Numbered from the stretch's first letter, positions 7,957 through 17,211 are shown. The stretch: DNA of 64,000 nt from Erythrobacter rubeus (GCF_014705715.1 NZ_JACXLC010000001.1:1904457-1968456), one strand, 5' to 3'. Numbers and translations are program-made. Notes: generated by a model from the sequence alone, not told the origin.

Positions 7957-9876
7957 TCAGAACCGTGCGCTCAGGCCGACGACTGCGGTGCGCCCGGGTG
8001 AGACGAAGCTGAACACCTGCTCGAAGGTTTCGTCGAAGATGTTCTCGACCCGTCCGAACGCCTCGACCTGGTCCGTCAGCTGAACCCGCGCGTTAAAGTT
8101 GACGAGCGTGTAATCGTCCAGCGTCACGCGCACGGGGATGAAGCTCGGATCGGTGAACGCCAAATCCTCCGCTTCGCCATTATGGCGCACGACCAGAGTC
8201 GCCGACGCGATGTCCCTTGGGTGCGTCCAGTTGAGCGCCGCGCTGGCGATGTCATCCGGCCTGCGGACTTCCTCAATCCCGTCCTCTTCCGCGTCGAGGA
8301 AGCTGTACGCCGCATCCACGCTGAACCCGCCGCCCAGCTGTGCGCTGGCCGAGACCTCGACACCGCGCTGGGTGCTTTCCGTCTCCCGGTTTGCCGGCGT
8401 CGCGATGAAGTCTGGCGGAGGGAAGGTAGTGAAAATTTCGTTTTCCAGCTCACTGTCGAAATAGGTCGCGGACAAAAGGATCGCTCCGTTTGCAAGCCGC
8501 TGGTCGATGCCGACTTCCCAGCTGTTCGATTTTTCGGGCGCAAGGTCTTCATTGCCGATGAATTGTCCGTCGAAAAATCCGAACAGTTCGAAAAAGCCCG
8601 GGTTCTTGATCCCCGATCCGGCGCTTGCCCTGATCCGCGTGCTCGCCGTGACATCGAACCCCGCACCGACGCGAAAGGTGGTCTCATCGGCGAAACGATC
8701 GTTGATGTCGTGACGCACCGCAGCAGCGAGATCGAAACGGTCTCCGCTGAAACGGTACTCCCCGACAAGGCCGACATTCTCGATTTCCTGGCGCATGTCC
8801 GATGCGAAGCCGAACGGATCATCGTTGCGGAACCTCTCGCGTTCCCAATCGGCGGCAAAGGTCAGGCTGTGGCGGTCGTCGATCGCGAAAGCGCTGACAT
8901 AGGACGCCTTCAACCTGTCGCCCTCGCTACCGCTGGTGCGTCCGAACGGGCCGAAGGTGTCTCGGTCTATATCGGCGATCTGGCCTGAGAGATCATGCGT
9001 CCAGCGGTCATCCAGGACCGAAAACCGCGCGCCGATCAACGCATAGATCGCATCGTTTTCGAAACGGGTGTCCGGGCTGTCGATGATCAGTCCGAATGTC
9101 GGCGATGTGGGATCGAAATTGCTATCGTTGAAATCGCCCTCGGTGCGGATGTACCGACCGGTTGCACGCAGTTCGAAACCGGGCGCGACTTCGACTGCCC
9201 CCTTCCCTGACACGGTGTAGCTATCGCGGCCGATGTCCCTAGTGCCGCCTCTCGCATTCGGCTCGCCATCGGTGCTGACCACAGTTGCAGAGAGCGCTGC
9301 GTCCCATGCGGAGCCTGCCAGGCCAATCCTAGCCGAACCGTTGATCGTGTCCTCGGTGCCGCCCTCGATCCTCGCGGCGAAGCCTTCAAGATCGCGTCCG
9401 CTCGCGCTTTCATAGGCGACCACGCCGCCAATTGCATCATTGCCGTAGAGCGCCGATTGCGGACCGCGCAGGACCTCCAACCGGCTGCCGATTTCCGCCT
9501 GCAATGTCCCGATATCGAATTCTCCGGCGAACGGATCGGATACCTCGATGCCGTCGACCAGCACCAGCACGTGATTGGCTTCCGAGCCGCGCAAGCGGAT
9601 CTGCGTTTGCCCTGCGACCGAGCTTACGGCCACGCCGGGCACGTCGCGCAAGACATCCGCGATATCGCGCACCTGCCGGTCGATCAGATCCTGGGCAGAG
9701 ATGACTGAGGCAGAGCCGGTGTAGTTTTCCAGTGCGACCGAGGTGTCGGTGCGGCTCGCCGTCACCAGAACCTCGTTTTCATCAGACGGGTTTCCACCCG
9801 CATCCTGCGCCAATATCGGCGTGCACCAACCAAGCGCCGCAACCGCGACGCCGTACAAATACAAATTTTTTCTCAC
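7957..9876 (-). CDS. btuB: BtuB-like TonB-dependent receptor, probable cobalamin transporter
   Basis: Outer-membrane active transporter. The 639-residue protein has a signal peptide (hydrophobic stretch to about residue 24, ILAQ cleavage), a TonB box (EVLVTASR), a plug domain with VRDIADVLRDVPGVAV and LRGPQSALYGNDAIGG, and a 22-strand barrel ending in phenylalanine (VVGLSARF). The cobalamin riboswitch directly upstream makes vitamin B12 or another corrinoid the likely substrate. I use the GTG start at 9876 because the upstream ATG would add ten unrelated residues and because GGGAGG sits eight bases before the GTG. Transcript direction is away from the riboswitch as expected. Confidence 0.88.
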   Translation of the reverse strand: MRKNLYLYGVAVAALGWCTPILAQDAGGNPSDENEVLVTASRTDTSVALENYTGSASVISAQDLIDRQVRDIADVLRDVPGVAVSSVAGQTQIRLRGSEANHVLVLVDGIEVSDPFAGEFDIGTLQAEIGSRLEVLRGPQSALYGNDAIGGVVAYESASGRDLEGFAARIEGGTEDTINGSARIGLAGSAWDAALSATVVSTDGEPNARGGTRDIGRDSYTVSGKGAVEVAPGFELRATGRYIRTEGDFNDSNFDPTSPTFGLIIDSPDTRFENDAIYALIGARFSVLDDRWTHDLSGQIADIDRDTFGPFGRTSGSEGDRLKASYVSAFAIDDRHSLTFAADWERERFRNDDPFGFASDMRQEIENVGLVGEYRFSGDRFDLAAAVRHDINDRFADETTFRVGAGFDVTASTRIRASAGSGIKNPGFFELFGFFDGQFIGNEDLAPEKSNSWEVGIDQRLANGAILLSATYFDSELENEIFTTFPPPDFIATPANRETESTQRGVEVSASAQLGGGFSVDAAYSFLDAEEDGIEEVRRPDDIASAALNWTHPRDIASATLVVRHNGEAEDLAFTDPSFIPVRVTLDDYTLVNFNARVQLTDQVEAFGRVENIFDETFEQVFSFVSPGRTAVVGLSARF

Positions 9877-9889
9877 GGAGGATCCCTCC
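9877..9889 (-). promoter_or_regulatory. Ribosome-binding-site hairpin at the receptor start
   Basis: Read on the minus strand, GGAGG (9885-9889) is followed by GAT and then CCTCC (9877-9881), immediately before the GTG start. The ribosome-binding sequence can therefore pair perfectly with its own spacer in a 5-bp stem. This is a plausible expression platform for translational control by the riboswitch upstream; the switching mechanism itself is inferred. Confidence 0.5.
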
Positions 9890-10000
9890 CACTCGAGCAA
9901 AACCAAAGACCGCGCGGGATGCCCCCTGCACGGCCAGCTAGTCGTCGCTCGAAACGAAAGGTATTTCGCGCCGGATCAATCCCTGAACCTGGCAACAAGC

Positions 10001-10190
10001 GACACGCCTCGGTCGGTCTCCTGGCTTACGGTTCAACATGTCTGGTCCTCACCTTCCCAAGGTTTCCCTCAGTGGCTGCAGCCCGGAGCGAGCCGCGCGA
10101 ACCAAACACTCACCGCTTACAGTTGCAGGGACAGCCGCGGATTTGCACCGCGTTCCCGTTACCGAAGTGATTGGGCAGCGTTAGCGTGGC
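10001..10190 (-). promoter_or_regulatory. Cobalamin (AdoCbl-type) riboswitch
   Basis: On the minus strand the region holds the hallmarks of the cobalamin aptamer: the conserved core GGTGCAAATCCGCGGCTG near 10131-10148, the following CCCTGCAACTGTAAGCGG, and the B12 box AAGCCAGGAGACC near 10016-10028. The ends can pair as CACGC (10184-10188) with GCGTG (10003-10007), giving a P1 stem. The aptamer lies about 125 bases before the BtuB-like receptor. No intrinsic terminator separates it from the gene, so control is more likely translational. Confidence 0.93.
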
Positions 10191-10197
10191 GAAAACA

Positions 10198-10230
10198 AAT
10201 GGGCAAGCGGCGACAGACCGCTTGCCCATT
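10198..10230 (-). terminator. Strong rho-independent terminator
   Basis: A perfect 13-bp stem (10198-10210 with 10218-10230) around a 7-base loop. On the minus strand the stem is followed by TGTTTTC. It ends the transcript of the polyproline lipoprotein gene just upstream and isolates it from the riboswitch. Confidence 0.85.
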
Positions 10231-10259
10231 GCATTGCTATCGATCTGCTAGAGCGTGCC

Positions 10260-11234
10260 TCAGCGAAGACCCTGAGGGGTGCGAGTGGGAGCTGCCGCCT
10301 GCGTCTCGCCGCTTGGGACAGGTTCCACCACTGGCTGAGAAACAACGCCTTCCTGAACCGGCACGACTGGCACCTCCGCGCCAGTTTCGTTCTGCACCAC
10401 CGTACCGCTCACTGTGGAGGGCGATGCCAGCGTTTGGGCCGGTGCACTCGCACCCACTGTAGGAATAACAACGCCGTTGGCGCGAGCCTTCTGTACGGCG
10501 ACCCAGCCCGGCTGCGAAGGACCGTATTGCTGGCCGTATTTCGCATCCCAGTCCGCTGAAAGACGGCGATACTCCTGATAGTCCGCAAAGAACTTTTCGA
10601 ACGGAGCCTCAAGCGTGTCGAAATTGGCCATCGCGAAAGCCACCGGATCGCTCGGCGGCGCGGCCATCGCCTGGTTCGACATGTCCAGCGCGGCGCGGCA
10701 GAAGCCGGCACGCGCAGGCGGAAGCGCCCAGTAATTGTATACGCTGGTCATCTGCGCCTCACGTGCGCGAACGGCCTGACGCCGCGATGAGGCTTGCTGA
10801 CGATAGCCTCGGTCGATGCGGTCGTTGATCCTTTTAAGCGTCCTGGCGTGATCCTTGATGAAGGCGCTGTAGCCGTCGAGGATCGGTTGATATTGCGGCG
10901 CGGTGCAATTGAGTGCTGCGACATTCCAGGCGGAACGGAAATGCCAGACCTTCTCGTCATCGGACACATTGCGGTGCACGGTCATGTGCATCCCGTCCGC
11001 CCCGCGCTGCGGAATGTTCATCACATAGGCTGCGCCACCCGGGGGAAGCGGGCGATAGGGCACTGCCTCTGCCTGCGGCGGCGGAGGGGGCGGCGGAGGT
11101 GGTGGTGGAGGCGGCGGCGTTGCGCACGCGCCCAGCATGGCTGTCGCAATTGCGACCGTCGTAATTCGAAGTCCCGAAGGTGATTTTCCGTCTTGTTGGA
11201 AGGCACTTGCTGAGCGACCGTCTGCACCTGTCAT
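10260..11234 (-). CDS. Lipoprotein with a 14-residue polyproline linker
   Basis: A 324-residue protein of no family I recognise. A 21-residue polar leader precedes a hydrophobic helix (LRITTVAIATAMLGAC) with a lipobox at about Cys37. Directly after the cysteine comes a run of 14 prolines, then a folded domain with many aromatic residues and a helical middle (about residues 130-250, rich in Ala/Arg/Tyr), and a Pro/Val/Gln-rich tail. The proline run implies a rigid spacer holding the domain off the membrane, and would need EF-P for translation. Flanking terminators make it a single-gene transcript. ATG 11234 has only a weak GAGAG ribosome site, and a later start is possible. Confidence 0.7.
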   Translation of the reverse strand: MTGADGRSASAFQQDGKSPSGLRITTVAIATAMLGACATPPPPPPPPPPPPPPQAEAVPYRPLPPGGAAYVMNIPQRGADGMHMTVHRNVSDDEKVWHFRSAWNVAALNCTAPQYQPILDGYSAFIKDHARTLKRINDRIDRGYRQQASSRRQAVRAREAQMTSVYNYWALPPARAGFCRAALDMSNQAMAAPPSDPVAFAMANFDTLEAPFEKFFADYQEYRRLSADWDAKYGQQYGPSQPGWVAVQKARANGVVIPTVGASAPAQTLASPSTVSGTVVQNETGAEVPVVPVQEGVVSQPVVEPVPSGETQAAAPTRTPQGLR

Positions 11235-11330
11235 GTTCTTACTCTCTCATTGTCGATGCCGGATCATGCCCGACGCCGCATTACCATGATATTAGGGCTG
11301 TTTTTGATAGTCCCAATCGCGGGCAAAGAA

Positions 11331-11363
11331 AATGCCCGGTACCCCGCTAAGGGCCCGGGCATT
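11331..11363 (-). terminator. Rho-independent terminator after the BI-1 gene
   Basis: AATGCCCGG (11331-11339) pairs with CCGGGCATT (11355-11363), with further partial pairing in the loop. On the minus strand the stem is followed by TTTCTTTG. It lies 69 bases past the stop of the Bax-inhibitor-1 gene. Confidence 0.75.
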
Positions 11364-11431
11364 CGAGATGTCACCAGTTTGATCGAGGAACCGTGCCTCT
11401 GATCAGATCAGTGCCACTCGGTTAACCGATA

Positions 11432-12181
11432 TCAATCGCGGTTGCCGAGGAATTGAAGCAGGAACATGAACATGTTGACGAAGTCGAGATACAGGCTCGT
11501 CGCGCCCATGATCACGGCCTTGCCCGCAAATTCCGTTCCGCGAACGTACTGATATTCGTTCTTCAGTCGCTGCGTGTCGTAGGCGGTCAGCGCTGCGAAA
11601 ACGAGCACGCCGATGCCGCTGATCACGAACGCAAAGGTTTCGGACTGCAGGAAAAAGTTGATCACCATCGCGATGATGAGCCCGATAACACCCATGATCA
11701 GGAAGCTGCCGAAACCGGACATGTCCTTCTTCGTGGTGTAGCCAAACAGCGAAAGGCCAGCGAACGCACCCGCCGTTGCGAAGAACGTGACCGCGATGGA
11801 TTCACCGGTGTAGACAAGGAAGATCGTCGACAGCGAAAGTCCCATGACGGTCGCGAAAGACCAGAACACGATCTGAAGCGTGGACTGGCTCATCTTGTGC
11901 AGGCCAAAGCTCATGGCAAGCACGAATGCGAGCGGCGAAAGCTTCACCACCCACAGCAGGATGCCGCCATTGATGGCGAGCCAAGCCGCGGGAGACTCCA
12001 TTCCGCCCCAAGAGAACAGGATGGCAACTATGCCGGTCCACAGCACGCCCGAGGCCATGTAATTGTAGATCGAGAGCATGTGCTTGCGCAGGCCCTCGTC
12101 ATAGGTGACACCAGCGACATCGCCGCCGGCGCGCGGCACCGAACCAAATCCGGTGCGCTGTGTGTTCTTCCAATCAGCCAT
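11432..12181 (-). CDS. Bax inhibitor-1 / YccA family membrane protein
   Basis: A 249-residue inner-membrane protein with seven predicted hydrophobic segments after a 35-residue soluble N-terminus. The family pattern is clear: YNYMASGVLWTG in the first helix, GLSLSTIFLVYTG, and the C-terminal AYDTQRLKNEY loop followed by LYLDFVNMFMFLLQFLG. Family members act as pH-dependent calcium leak channels or as FtsH-interacting proteins in bacteria; the role here is not known. It has an AGGGA ribosome site 7 bases before the ATG and its own terminator. Confidence 0.92.
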   Translation of the reverse strand: MADWKNTQRTGFGSVPRAGGDVAGVTYDEGLRKHMLSIYNYMASGVLWTGIVAILFSWGGMESPAAWLAINGGILLWVVKLSPLAFVLAMSFGLHKMSQSTLQIVFWSFATVMGLSLSTIFLVYTGESIAVTFFATAGAFAGLSLFGYTTKKDMSGFGSFLIMGVIGLIIAMVINFFLQSETFAFVISGIGVLVFAALTAYDTQRLKNEYQYVRGTEFAGKAVIMGATSLYLDFVNMFMFLLQFLGNRD

Positions 12182-12325
12182 ATTGGATCCCTAACTCCAT
12201 TACCGGCGCGACATACCGCGCCCTTCCCGAAGAATATCGGTGTTTTGCATCGAAATTTCAAGTGAAACCGGTCTGAAGGTATTGACGAAGGTTAACCCTG
12301 ACCGGTCCGCTCTTATGCCTAAGAT

Positions 12326-13138
12326 TCAATCACTTCCGGCTGAAAGTTGCGCACCGCGCTCTGCAGTCGCCCTAAGGGTTTCGACGAGCAACTTGTGCAG
12401 TGCGTCGTCCCGGTCGAGCACATTGAGCCCTTCGCGCGTCATACCGCCGGGGCTTGCGACCCGGTCCGCCAGTTCCCCGGGAGAGAGAGTTTCTCCGGAT
12501 GCAAGCGAAGACGCGCCGTCCACCATGGTGAGTGCCAGTGCTTCGGCTTGGTCGCGCTGCAAACCCAGCTGGGCTGCAGCCCCGGCGAGCGCATCGATGA
12601 AGCGGTAGACGAAACCCGGTCCCGAGCCCGCCAAGGCAGTGACTAGATCGAACTGATCCTCCTCCTGAAGCCACAACGCCGTCCCTAGGGCGTTGAAAAG
12701 TTCGAAAGCGCCGCCGCGTTCGCCGCTCGAGAGGCCCTTTTCCAGCAGGATCACCGGCGATTTGTTTATGCGAGAGGCGAGGTTCGGCATCACTCGCACA
12801 TGCGCGTCCGCATTTGGAAAAGCGGCTTGAAGCTGTGCGAGCGTCAGCCCCGCGAGCAGCGAGTAAACCGTCACACCATGGGACGCGACACTTTGCAATC
12901 CCGGCGCGAGCTTGCCGAGTTGTTGCGGTTTGAAACCGAGCAGCACCGCGTCATGATCGCCAGCGACCTCGGCTTCGTCCGGCGACCGATAGAGCGCAAC
13001 GCCCTCCGGTGCGTCCTCCAGCGCCGGATCCAGCACCGCAAATCGCTGAGGGTCGAATCCCAAGGCAAGCCATCCGGCCAGCATCGCGCCGCCCATATTG
13101 CCGCATCCGATGATGAGAAGCTTGTTAATACCGGCCAT
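12326..13138 (-). CDS. proC: Pyrroline-5-carboxylate reductase
   Basis: Last step of proline synthesis: NAD(P)H-dependent reduction of 1-pyrroline-5-carboxylate. The 270-residue protein has the Rossmann motif IIGCGNMGGAML at residues 8-19, the VRVMPNLASRINKSP segment, and the C-terminal family signature from ALAGSGPGFVYRFIDAL to SPGGMTREGLNVLD. ATG 13138 is used because homology starts there; a start four codons upstream is possible. It lies 32 bases downstream of the YbjN gene on the same strand and is probably co-transcribed with it. Confidence 0.94.
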   Translation of the reverse strand: MAGINKLLIIGCGNMGGAMLAGWLALGFDPQRFAVLDPALEDAPEGVALYRSPDEAEVAGDHDAVLLGFKPQQLGKLAPGLQSVASHGVTVYSLLAGLTLAQLQAAFPNADAHVRVMPNLASRINKSPVILLEKGLSSGERGGAFELFNALGTALWLQEEDQFDLVTALAGSGPGFVYRFIDALAGAAAQLGLQRDQAEALALTMVDGASSLASGETLSPGELADRVASPGGMTREGLNVLDRDDALHKLLVETLRATAERGAQLSAGSD

Positions 13139-13170
13139 GCAGGAAACCACCTTTCGGTGACGGCCTTTGC

Positions 13171-13677
13171 CTATGCTTCGCCGGCTGCGTCAACCATTGC
13201 CGCGTCGAGCGCATCGCGTGGGTCCTTGTCGCCCCACAGCACGAATTGAAAAGCCGGGTAGAAACGGTCGCATTCATCGATCGCATTCTCCACCAGAGAT
13301 TGCGCCTGCGTGAGGCTCAGCATTCCGTCATCGCCCAGCAGGGCCCCGTGACGGTACAGCAGGACCTCCCCGTTCGACCAGATATCGAAATGGCCGAGCC
13401 ACATCTGTTCGTTGACGAGACTCAGAAGCTCATAAGCTCGCTGCTTCTTGTCATCCTGCACCCTGATATCGGGCAGGCAAAGGAACTGCAGAACGTTGTC
13501 CTGCGCCCGCCAGATGGCGCGCAATTGATACTTGGCCCAGCTCCCTTGGACTTCGCCAACCATCTCGTCATCGGAGACGACCTCGCACGTCCAGTTACGC
13601 GCTTCGAACAGCGCGGCCAGCATGTCGACAGGTGCTGCGTCGTCCTGCGCTGAGAATTCCTGTTCGCGCGGTCTCAT
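13171..13677 (-). CDS. YbjN domain-containing protein
   Basis: A 168-residue soluble protein with the YbjN (bacterial sensory transduction regulator-like) fold: DMLAALFEARNWTCEVV, then LQFLCLPDIRV, ELLSLVNEQMWLGHFDIW and the terminal FVLWGDKDPRDAL. The fold resembles the type III secretion chaperone fold, but the function in alphaproteobacteria is unknown. The ATG at 13677 is used because the upstream in-frame extension has no homology. It sits just ahead of proC, an arrangement I believe is common in sphingomonads. Confidence 0.82.
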   Translation of the reverse strand: MRPREQEFSAQDDAAPVDMLAALFEARNWTCEVVSDDEMVGEVQGSWAKYQLRAIWRAQDNVLQFLCLPDIRVQDDKKQRAYELLSLVNEQMWLGHFDIWSNGEVLLYRHGALLGDDGMLSLTQAQSLVENAIDECDRFYPAFQFVLWGDKDPRDALDAAMVDAAGEA

Positions 13678-13821
13678 CGGATTGGGGGCTCGTTCGTCAT
13701 CGATTGCAGGGATGCCCGCACAACCTGTCTCTTGGCAATCCGGCCACACTGCGCGGCTGGGGAGAACGCTCTTCGCCTGTTCAAAGCTTGTGCACAGAAA
13801 GCGGGGGATGACCCACCGGCT

Positions 13822-15150
13822 CTATTTTAACTCTTTGATTTCAAGGCCTTCAATGCTCTCGAAGCGAAAAGTGTCGATACCCTTTTCCTTCAGCGCATTG
13901 ATCAGGTCGCGCGCGGCATTGCGATCGGCGACCGGGCCCGCGAGCAAGCGATTGGCTTGTCCCCACGGCGTCACGTGCGGATCGAGATTTCCGAGCAAAT
14001 CGGGTGCCTGCTCGGTCAGGCGACGCCAATCGAATTTCAGCGCGGCGACGTCGCGGCCCGTGGCGACCTGCACCCAGATGCGGCTGGGATGTGACGGCTT
14101 TGCAGGCTCCTGTGCCTGTTCGACCTCACGCGGGATTTCGAGCGCGGCGAGATCGACGGCATTGCTCCCTGCTGCGGCATCGGGGAGCGACCCGCCGCCC
14201 ATATCGGCAAAGGCATCCGCGACACTTGCGGATTGCGACTGTGCACCGAGCGGCTCGCCTGCCGGCTCAAGTCTGCTCGACGCATCGGAGCGCGGACCGC
14301 CTTCTTGCGCTCCGGCGGCGCTCACGAATTCCCTGATCCGCGGATCTTCGCGGCCAATATCGGCAGCTCGCGGAAAAATGCCGAGATTGGCGGCCGCGGC
14401 CTGCTGCGCACGGGTCAATCGCGGCATATAGGCAAGATAGGGAGTTATTCGCCCGGCGAGATCGCGCGGCATGACTGCATCGACGATCGCGGCTGCTCTG
14501 TCTTGCTCGCCCATGATTGCGAGACCAAAGGCTCTGGTGCGGAAGGATGCCAGGTCGCGCCGGTCGAGCATCGGGCGCAGCATGTCTTCAAACCCGGTAC
14601 GGTTACCGGTGATTGCATAGCTGAGCGCAAGGCGGCGGCGCACTTCGACATCATCGGGATTGAGCGTGATCGCACGTTTGTAGGCGGCCTGCGCGCTCTC
14701 GGAATCGCCGACCAGATCGAAAGCCAACCCCCTGTCGCTCAACAGGTCGCGGGCCTGCGCGCCCGCGCTCTGCGCCGCTGCGAAAAGCGGTAGCGCATCA
14801 ACTGGCCTGCCCGAGCGCAGGTAGACACTCGCCATACCCAGTTTGATGCGTGGATTGTTAGGGGAAAGATCCTCCGCCCGGCCATAGAACCCGATCGCCG
14901 CGTCCAGATCGCCGACTTTGACCGAAGCTTCGCCGGCATCGATCAAGGCGTCGACGCTCTTCGGGCGCTTGGCGAGCCTCATGAGCGCGCGGTTAAGGTC
15001 CTGCATCTCCTGTGTCGGCAGCGGCTGGACCACCGCGCGCGCTGTGGAATCCTGCGCAGCGACAGGAGCAGCTCCGGCAACCGCGCTCATCAACGCTGTC
15101 GCGAAAAGAAGCGACAAATTACTCAAGGCCTTGGGTGCCGGATATATCAT
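13822..15150 (-). CDS. Periplasmic TPR protein with C-terminal SPOR domain
   Basis: A 442-residue exported protein. A signal peptide ends near residue 33 (VAAQ). Residues 50-235 hold tetratricopeptide-like repeats (DAAIGFYGRAEDLSPNNPRI and AQAAYKRAITLNPDDVEVRR are clear examples). After a Gly/Ser/Ala-rich linker, residues 355-430 form a SPOR domain (RIWVQVATGRDVAALKF and ANRLLAGPVADRNAARDLI). SPOR domains bind denuded septal glycan, so the protein probably localises at the division site. It lies 130 bases downstream of ftsZ on the same strand, which supports a link to division. The start has a poor ribosome site. Confidence 0.85.
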   Translation of the reverse strand: MIYPAPKALSNLSLLFATALMSAVAGAAPVAAQDSTARAVVQPLPTQEMQDLNRALMRLAKRPKSVDALIDAGEASVKVGDLDAAIGFYGRAEDLSPNNPRIKLGMASVYLRSGRPVDALPLFAAAQSAGAQARDLLSDRGLAFDLVGDSESAQAAYKRAITLNPDDVEVRRRLALSYAITGNRTGFEDMLRPMLDRRDLASFRTRAFGLAIMGEQDRAAAIVDAVMPRDLAGRITPYLAYMPRLTRAQQAAAANLGIFPRAADIGREDPRIREFVSAAGAQEGGPRSDASSRLEPAGEPLGAQSQSASVADAFADMGGGSLPDAAAGSNAVDLAALEIPREVEQAQEPAKPSHPSRIWVQVATGRDVAALKFDWRRLTEQAPDLLGNLDPHVTPWGQANRLLAGPVADRNAARDLINALKEKGIDTFRFESIEGLEIKELK

Positions 15151-15280
15151 ATCAATCGATCAGCTAGTCGAAATTTCACGCTGCGCTAGGACGACCTGCC
15201 TGAATGCGAGGCGAATAGCACTGAACGTCCGCCAAACCGATGACAATTCCGCACCCTCTACGCAGGCGCGGAAATGCCGA

Positions 15281-17032
15281 TCACTGGTTGTTTTGGCGGC
15301 CGAGGAAACGCGGGATGCTGAGAGCGGGGCCATCATCATCTCCGTCCTCGTCATCATCGCCCTTGTCATCCGAACCGCTGCGAGAGAGGTTGGCCATACG
15401 TTCGAACAGGGTGCTGCCCCCGGCGGCTGCGCCTCCGGCTTTTTCCGATGAACCATCACCGGAACTGCCGCCGCCTCCTGCTGGGCCATCACCTGCTCCG
15501 CCCGCAGAACCGCCTCCGAACAAGCCGGTCTTGCCTTCTCCGCCCGAGCGCGCTTCGACCGGTTTGTCCTCGGCTGCGAGGCGGTCGGCATTACCGAGCA
15601 GATCATCGTCCACGCCAGCTTCGGAAGTCTCCGCATACTCACCGCCGAGTTCGAGCGGCTCTTCCTCTCCGTCAGCATTTCCCGACGCGCCGGAAAAACC
15701 ACTCTCGCCCGCGGAACCGAAATTGCCGTCTTCGGCAGGTTCGGCAAGCTCACCGCCGAGTTCGTACTCGTCTTCCTCCGCATCGCGCAGACCGGCAAGC
15801 GGATCGACGATGTCATCGACGTCGTCTCCATCTTCCCCCATGTCGTCGCCCGCCTGCATTCCCGTGAGGTCGAACGGCTCCGCCTCGTTGGCTGGCTCGG
15901 GCATGGTTTCGGCGGCTGGTTCCGGCTCAGGCGCTGGCTCGTCCAGATCGAGCGGCGCTTTGGTAGCCGGCTCTTCGCTGCTCGCGCCCAAATCGAGGAT
16001 CGGGCGTTTGGGCGCGCGGGCATTGGAAAGCGATACCGGCTGAGACCGCTCCGCCTTTGCCGCAGCGCTTTGCTCGATACCTGTGGCGACGACCGATACC
16101 CGGATCTTGCCTTCCAAGTCAGGATTGAACGCGCTGCCCCAGATGATGTTCGCATCTTCATCGACCAGCTCGCGAATGTGGTTAGCAGCTTCGTCCACTT
16201 CGAGCAGCTTCATGTCTTCACCGCCGAGGATCGAGATGATGACGCCTTTCGCGCCCTGCATGCTGACACCATCGAGCAGCGGGTTGGCGATCGCCTGTTC
16301 GGCAGCATCGAGCGCACGGTTTTCGCCTTCGCCCTCGCCCGTGCCCATCATCGCCTTGCCCATTTCGCTCATGACTGATCGGACATCGGCAAAGTCGAGG
16401 TTGATAAGGCCCGGCATCACCATCAGATCGGTGATCGAGCGAACGCCTTGTTGCAGCACTTCGTCCGCGAGGCCGAAAGCCTCCTTGAAAGTCGTCTCGG
16501 GGCTGGCGATCAGGAACAGGTTCTGGTTCGGGATCACGATCAGCGTGTCGACGTGATTCTGCAGTTCCTCGATGCCTGCTTCTGCAGCGCGCATCCGGCG
16601 TGTACCTTCGAACAGGAACGGTTTGGTCACGACACCCACCGTCAGCACGCCCTTACGACGCGCGGCCTCGGCAATAACCGGCGCAGCGCCAGTGCCGGTC
16701 CCGCCGCCCATGCCGGCGGCAATGAAAACCATGTTCACGCCGTCTAGCGCTTCTTCGAGTTCGGCTACTGTTTCTTCGGCTGCGGCCTTGCCCACTTCGG
16801 GCCGCGCCCCTGCGCCCAGGCCGCCGGTGATATCCGGGCCGAGCTGAATGCGCTTCTCCGCCGGGCTGCTGCTAAGCGCCTGAGCATCGGTGTTTGCCAC
16901 CAGGAAATCGACACCCTCGATATCCGAAGCGATCATGTTGGCGATTGCATTACCGCCCGCTCCACCGATACCGATCACGGTAATCCGGGGGCGCATGTCG
17001 TCGCTGGCTGCTGGTCCGATATTGATGCTCAT
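15281..17032 (-). CDS. ftsZ: Cell division GTPase FtsZ
   Basis: Tubulin-like GTPase that forms the Z ring. The protein has 583 residues, well over the E. coli length of 383, because of a long linker. The GTP-binding T4 loop [10 protein letters not shown] is at 109-118 and the GTPase core ends near residue 335. Residues 340-570 are an acidic, Gly/Ser/Ala-rich disordered linker, and the conserved C-terminal peptide that binds FtsA is IPRFLGRQ at 573-580. Long linkers are typical of alphaproteobacterial FtsZ. It is the last gene of the dcw cluster, 179 bases after ftsA, with its own regulatory gap containing a DnaA box. Confidence 0.97.
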   Translation of the reverse strand: MSINIGPAASDDMRPRITVIGIGGAGGNAIANMIASDIEGVDFLVANTDAQALSSSPAEKRIQLGPDITGGLGAGARPEVGKAAAEETVAELEEALDGVNMVFIAAGMGGGTGTGAAPVIAEAARRKGVLTVGVVTKPFLFEGTRRMRAAEAGIEELQNHVDTLIVIPNQNLFLIASPETTFKEAFGLADEVLQQGVRSITDLMVMPGLINLDFADVRSVMSEMGKAMMGTGEGEGENRALDAAEQAIANPLLDGVSMQGAKGVIISILGGEDMKLLEVDEAANHIRELVDEDANIIWGSAFNPDLEGKIRVSVVATGIEQSAAAKAERSQPVSLSNARAPKRPILDLGASSEEPATKAPLDLDEPAPEPEPAAETMPEPANEAEPFDLTGMQAGDDMGEDGDDVDDIVDPLAGLRDAEEDEYELGGELAEPAEDGNFGSAGESGFSGASGNADGEEEPLELGGEYAETSEAGVDDDLLGNADRLAAEDKPVEARSGGEGKTGLFGGGSAGGAGDGPAGGGGSSGDGSSEKAGGAAAGGSTLFERMANLSRSGSDDKGDDDEDGDDDGPALSIPRFLGRQNNQ

Positions 17033-17147
17033 CTGGTTCTTCCTTTAAGCAGGCGGGGCGTCCCTGTTTTATTTACCACCTGGCCTTGCCATTTATTCAG
17101 TTCGCTTGTGACACATACGTCATCAAGCCCGTATACCGCAGAAATCC

Positions 17148-17156
17148 TTATCCACA
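17148..17156 (+). promoter_or_regulatory. Perfect DnaA box upstream of ftsZ
   Basis: The nonamer TTATCCACA matches the consensus high-affinity DnaA site exactly. It lies 116 bases before the ftsZ start, in the ftsA-ftsZ gap. In Caulobacter crescentus DnaA activates ftsZ transcription, so the position is meaningful; binding here is an inference. Confidence 0.5.
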
Positions 17157-17211
17157 GTGGTTTATAACACTCCGGCACCGCTCTGCCCACGCAGTAGAAC
17201 GTAAGCGCGCG

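Noticed and set aside
6824-8083. Long open frame (419 codons) on the plus strand opposite obgE
   Set aside because: It is antisense to a clear Obg GTPase. The translation has the Arg/Gln/His-rich character of a shadow frame in GC-rich DNA, and it has no recognisable domain.
15240-16161. Ser/Pro-rich frames overlapping the ftsZ linker on both strands
   Set aside because: They come from reading the Gly/Glu/Asp-rich FtsZ linker in other frames.
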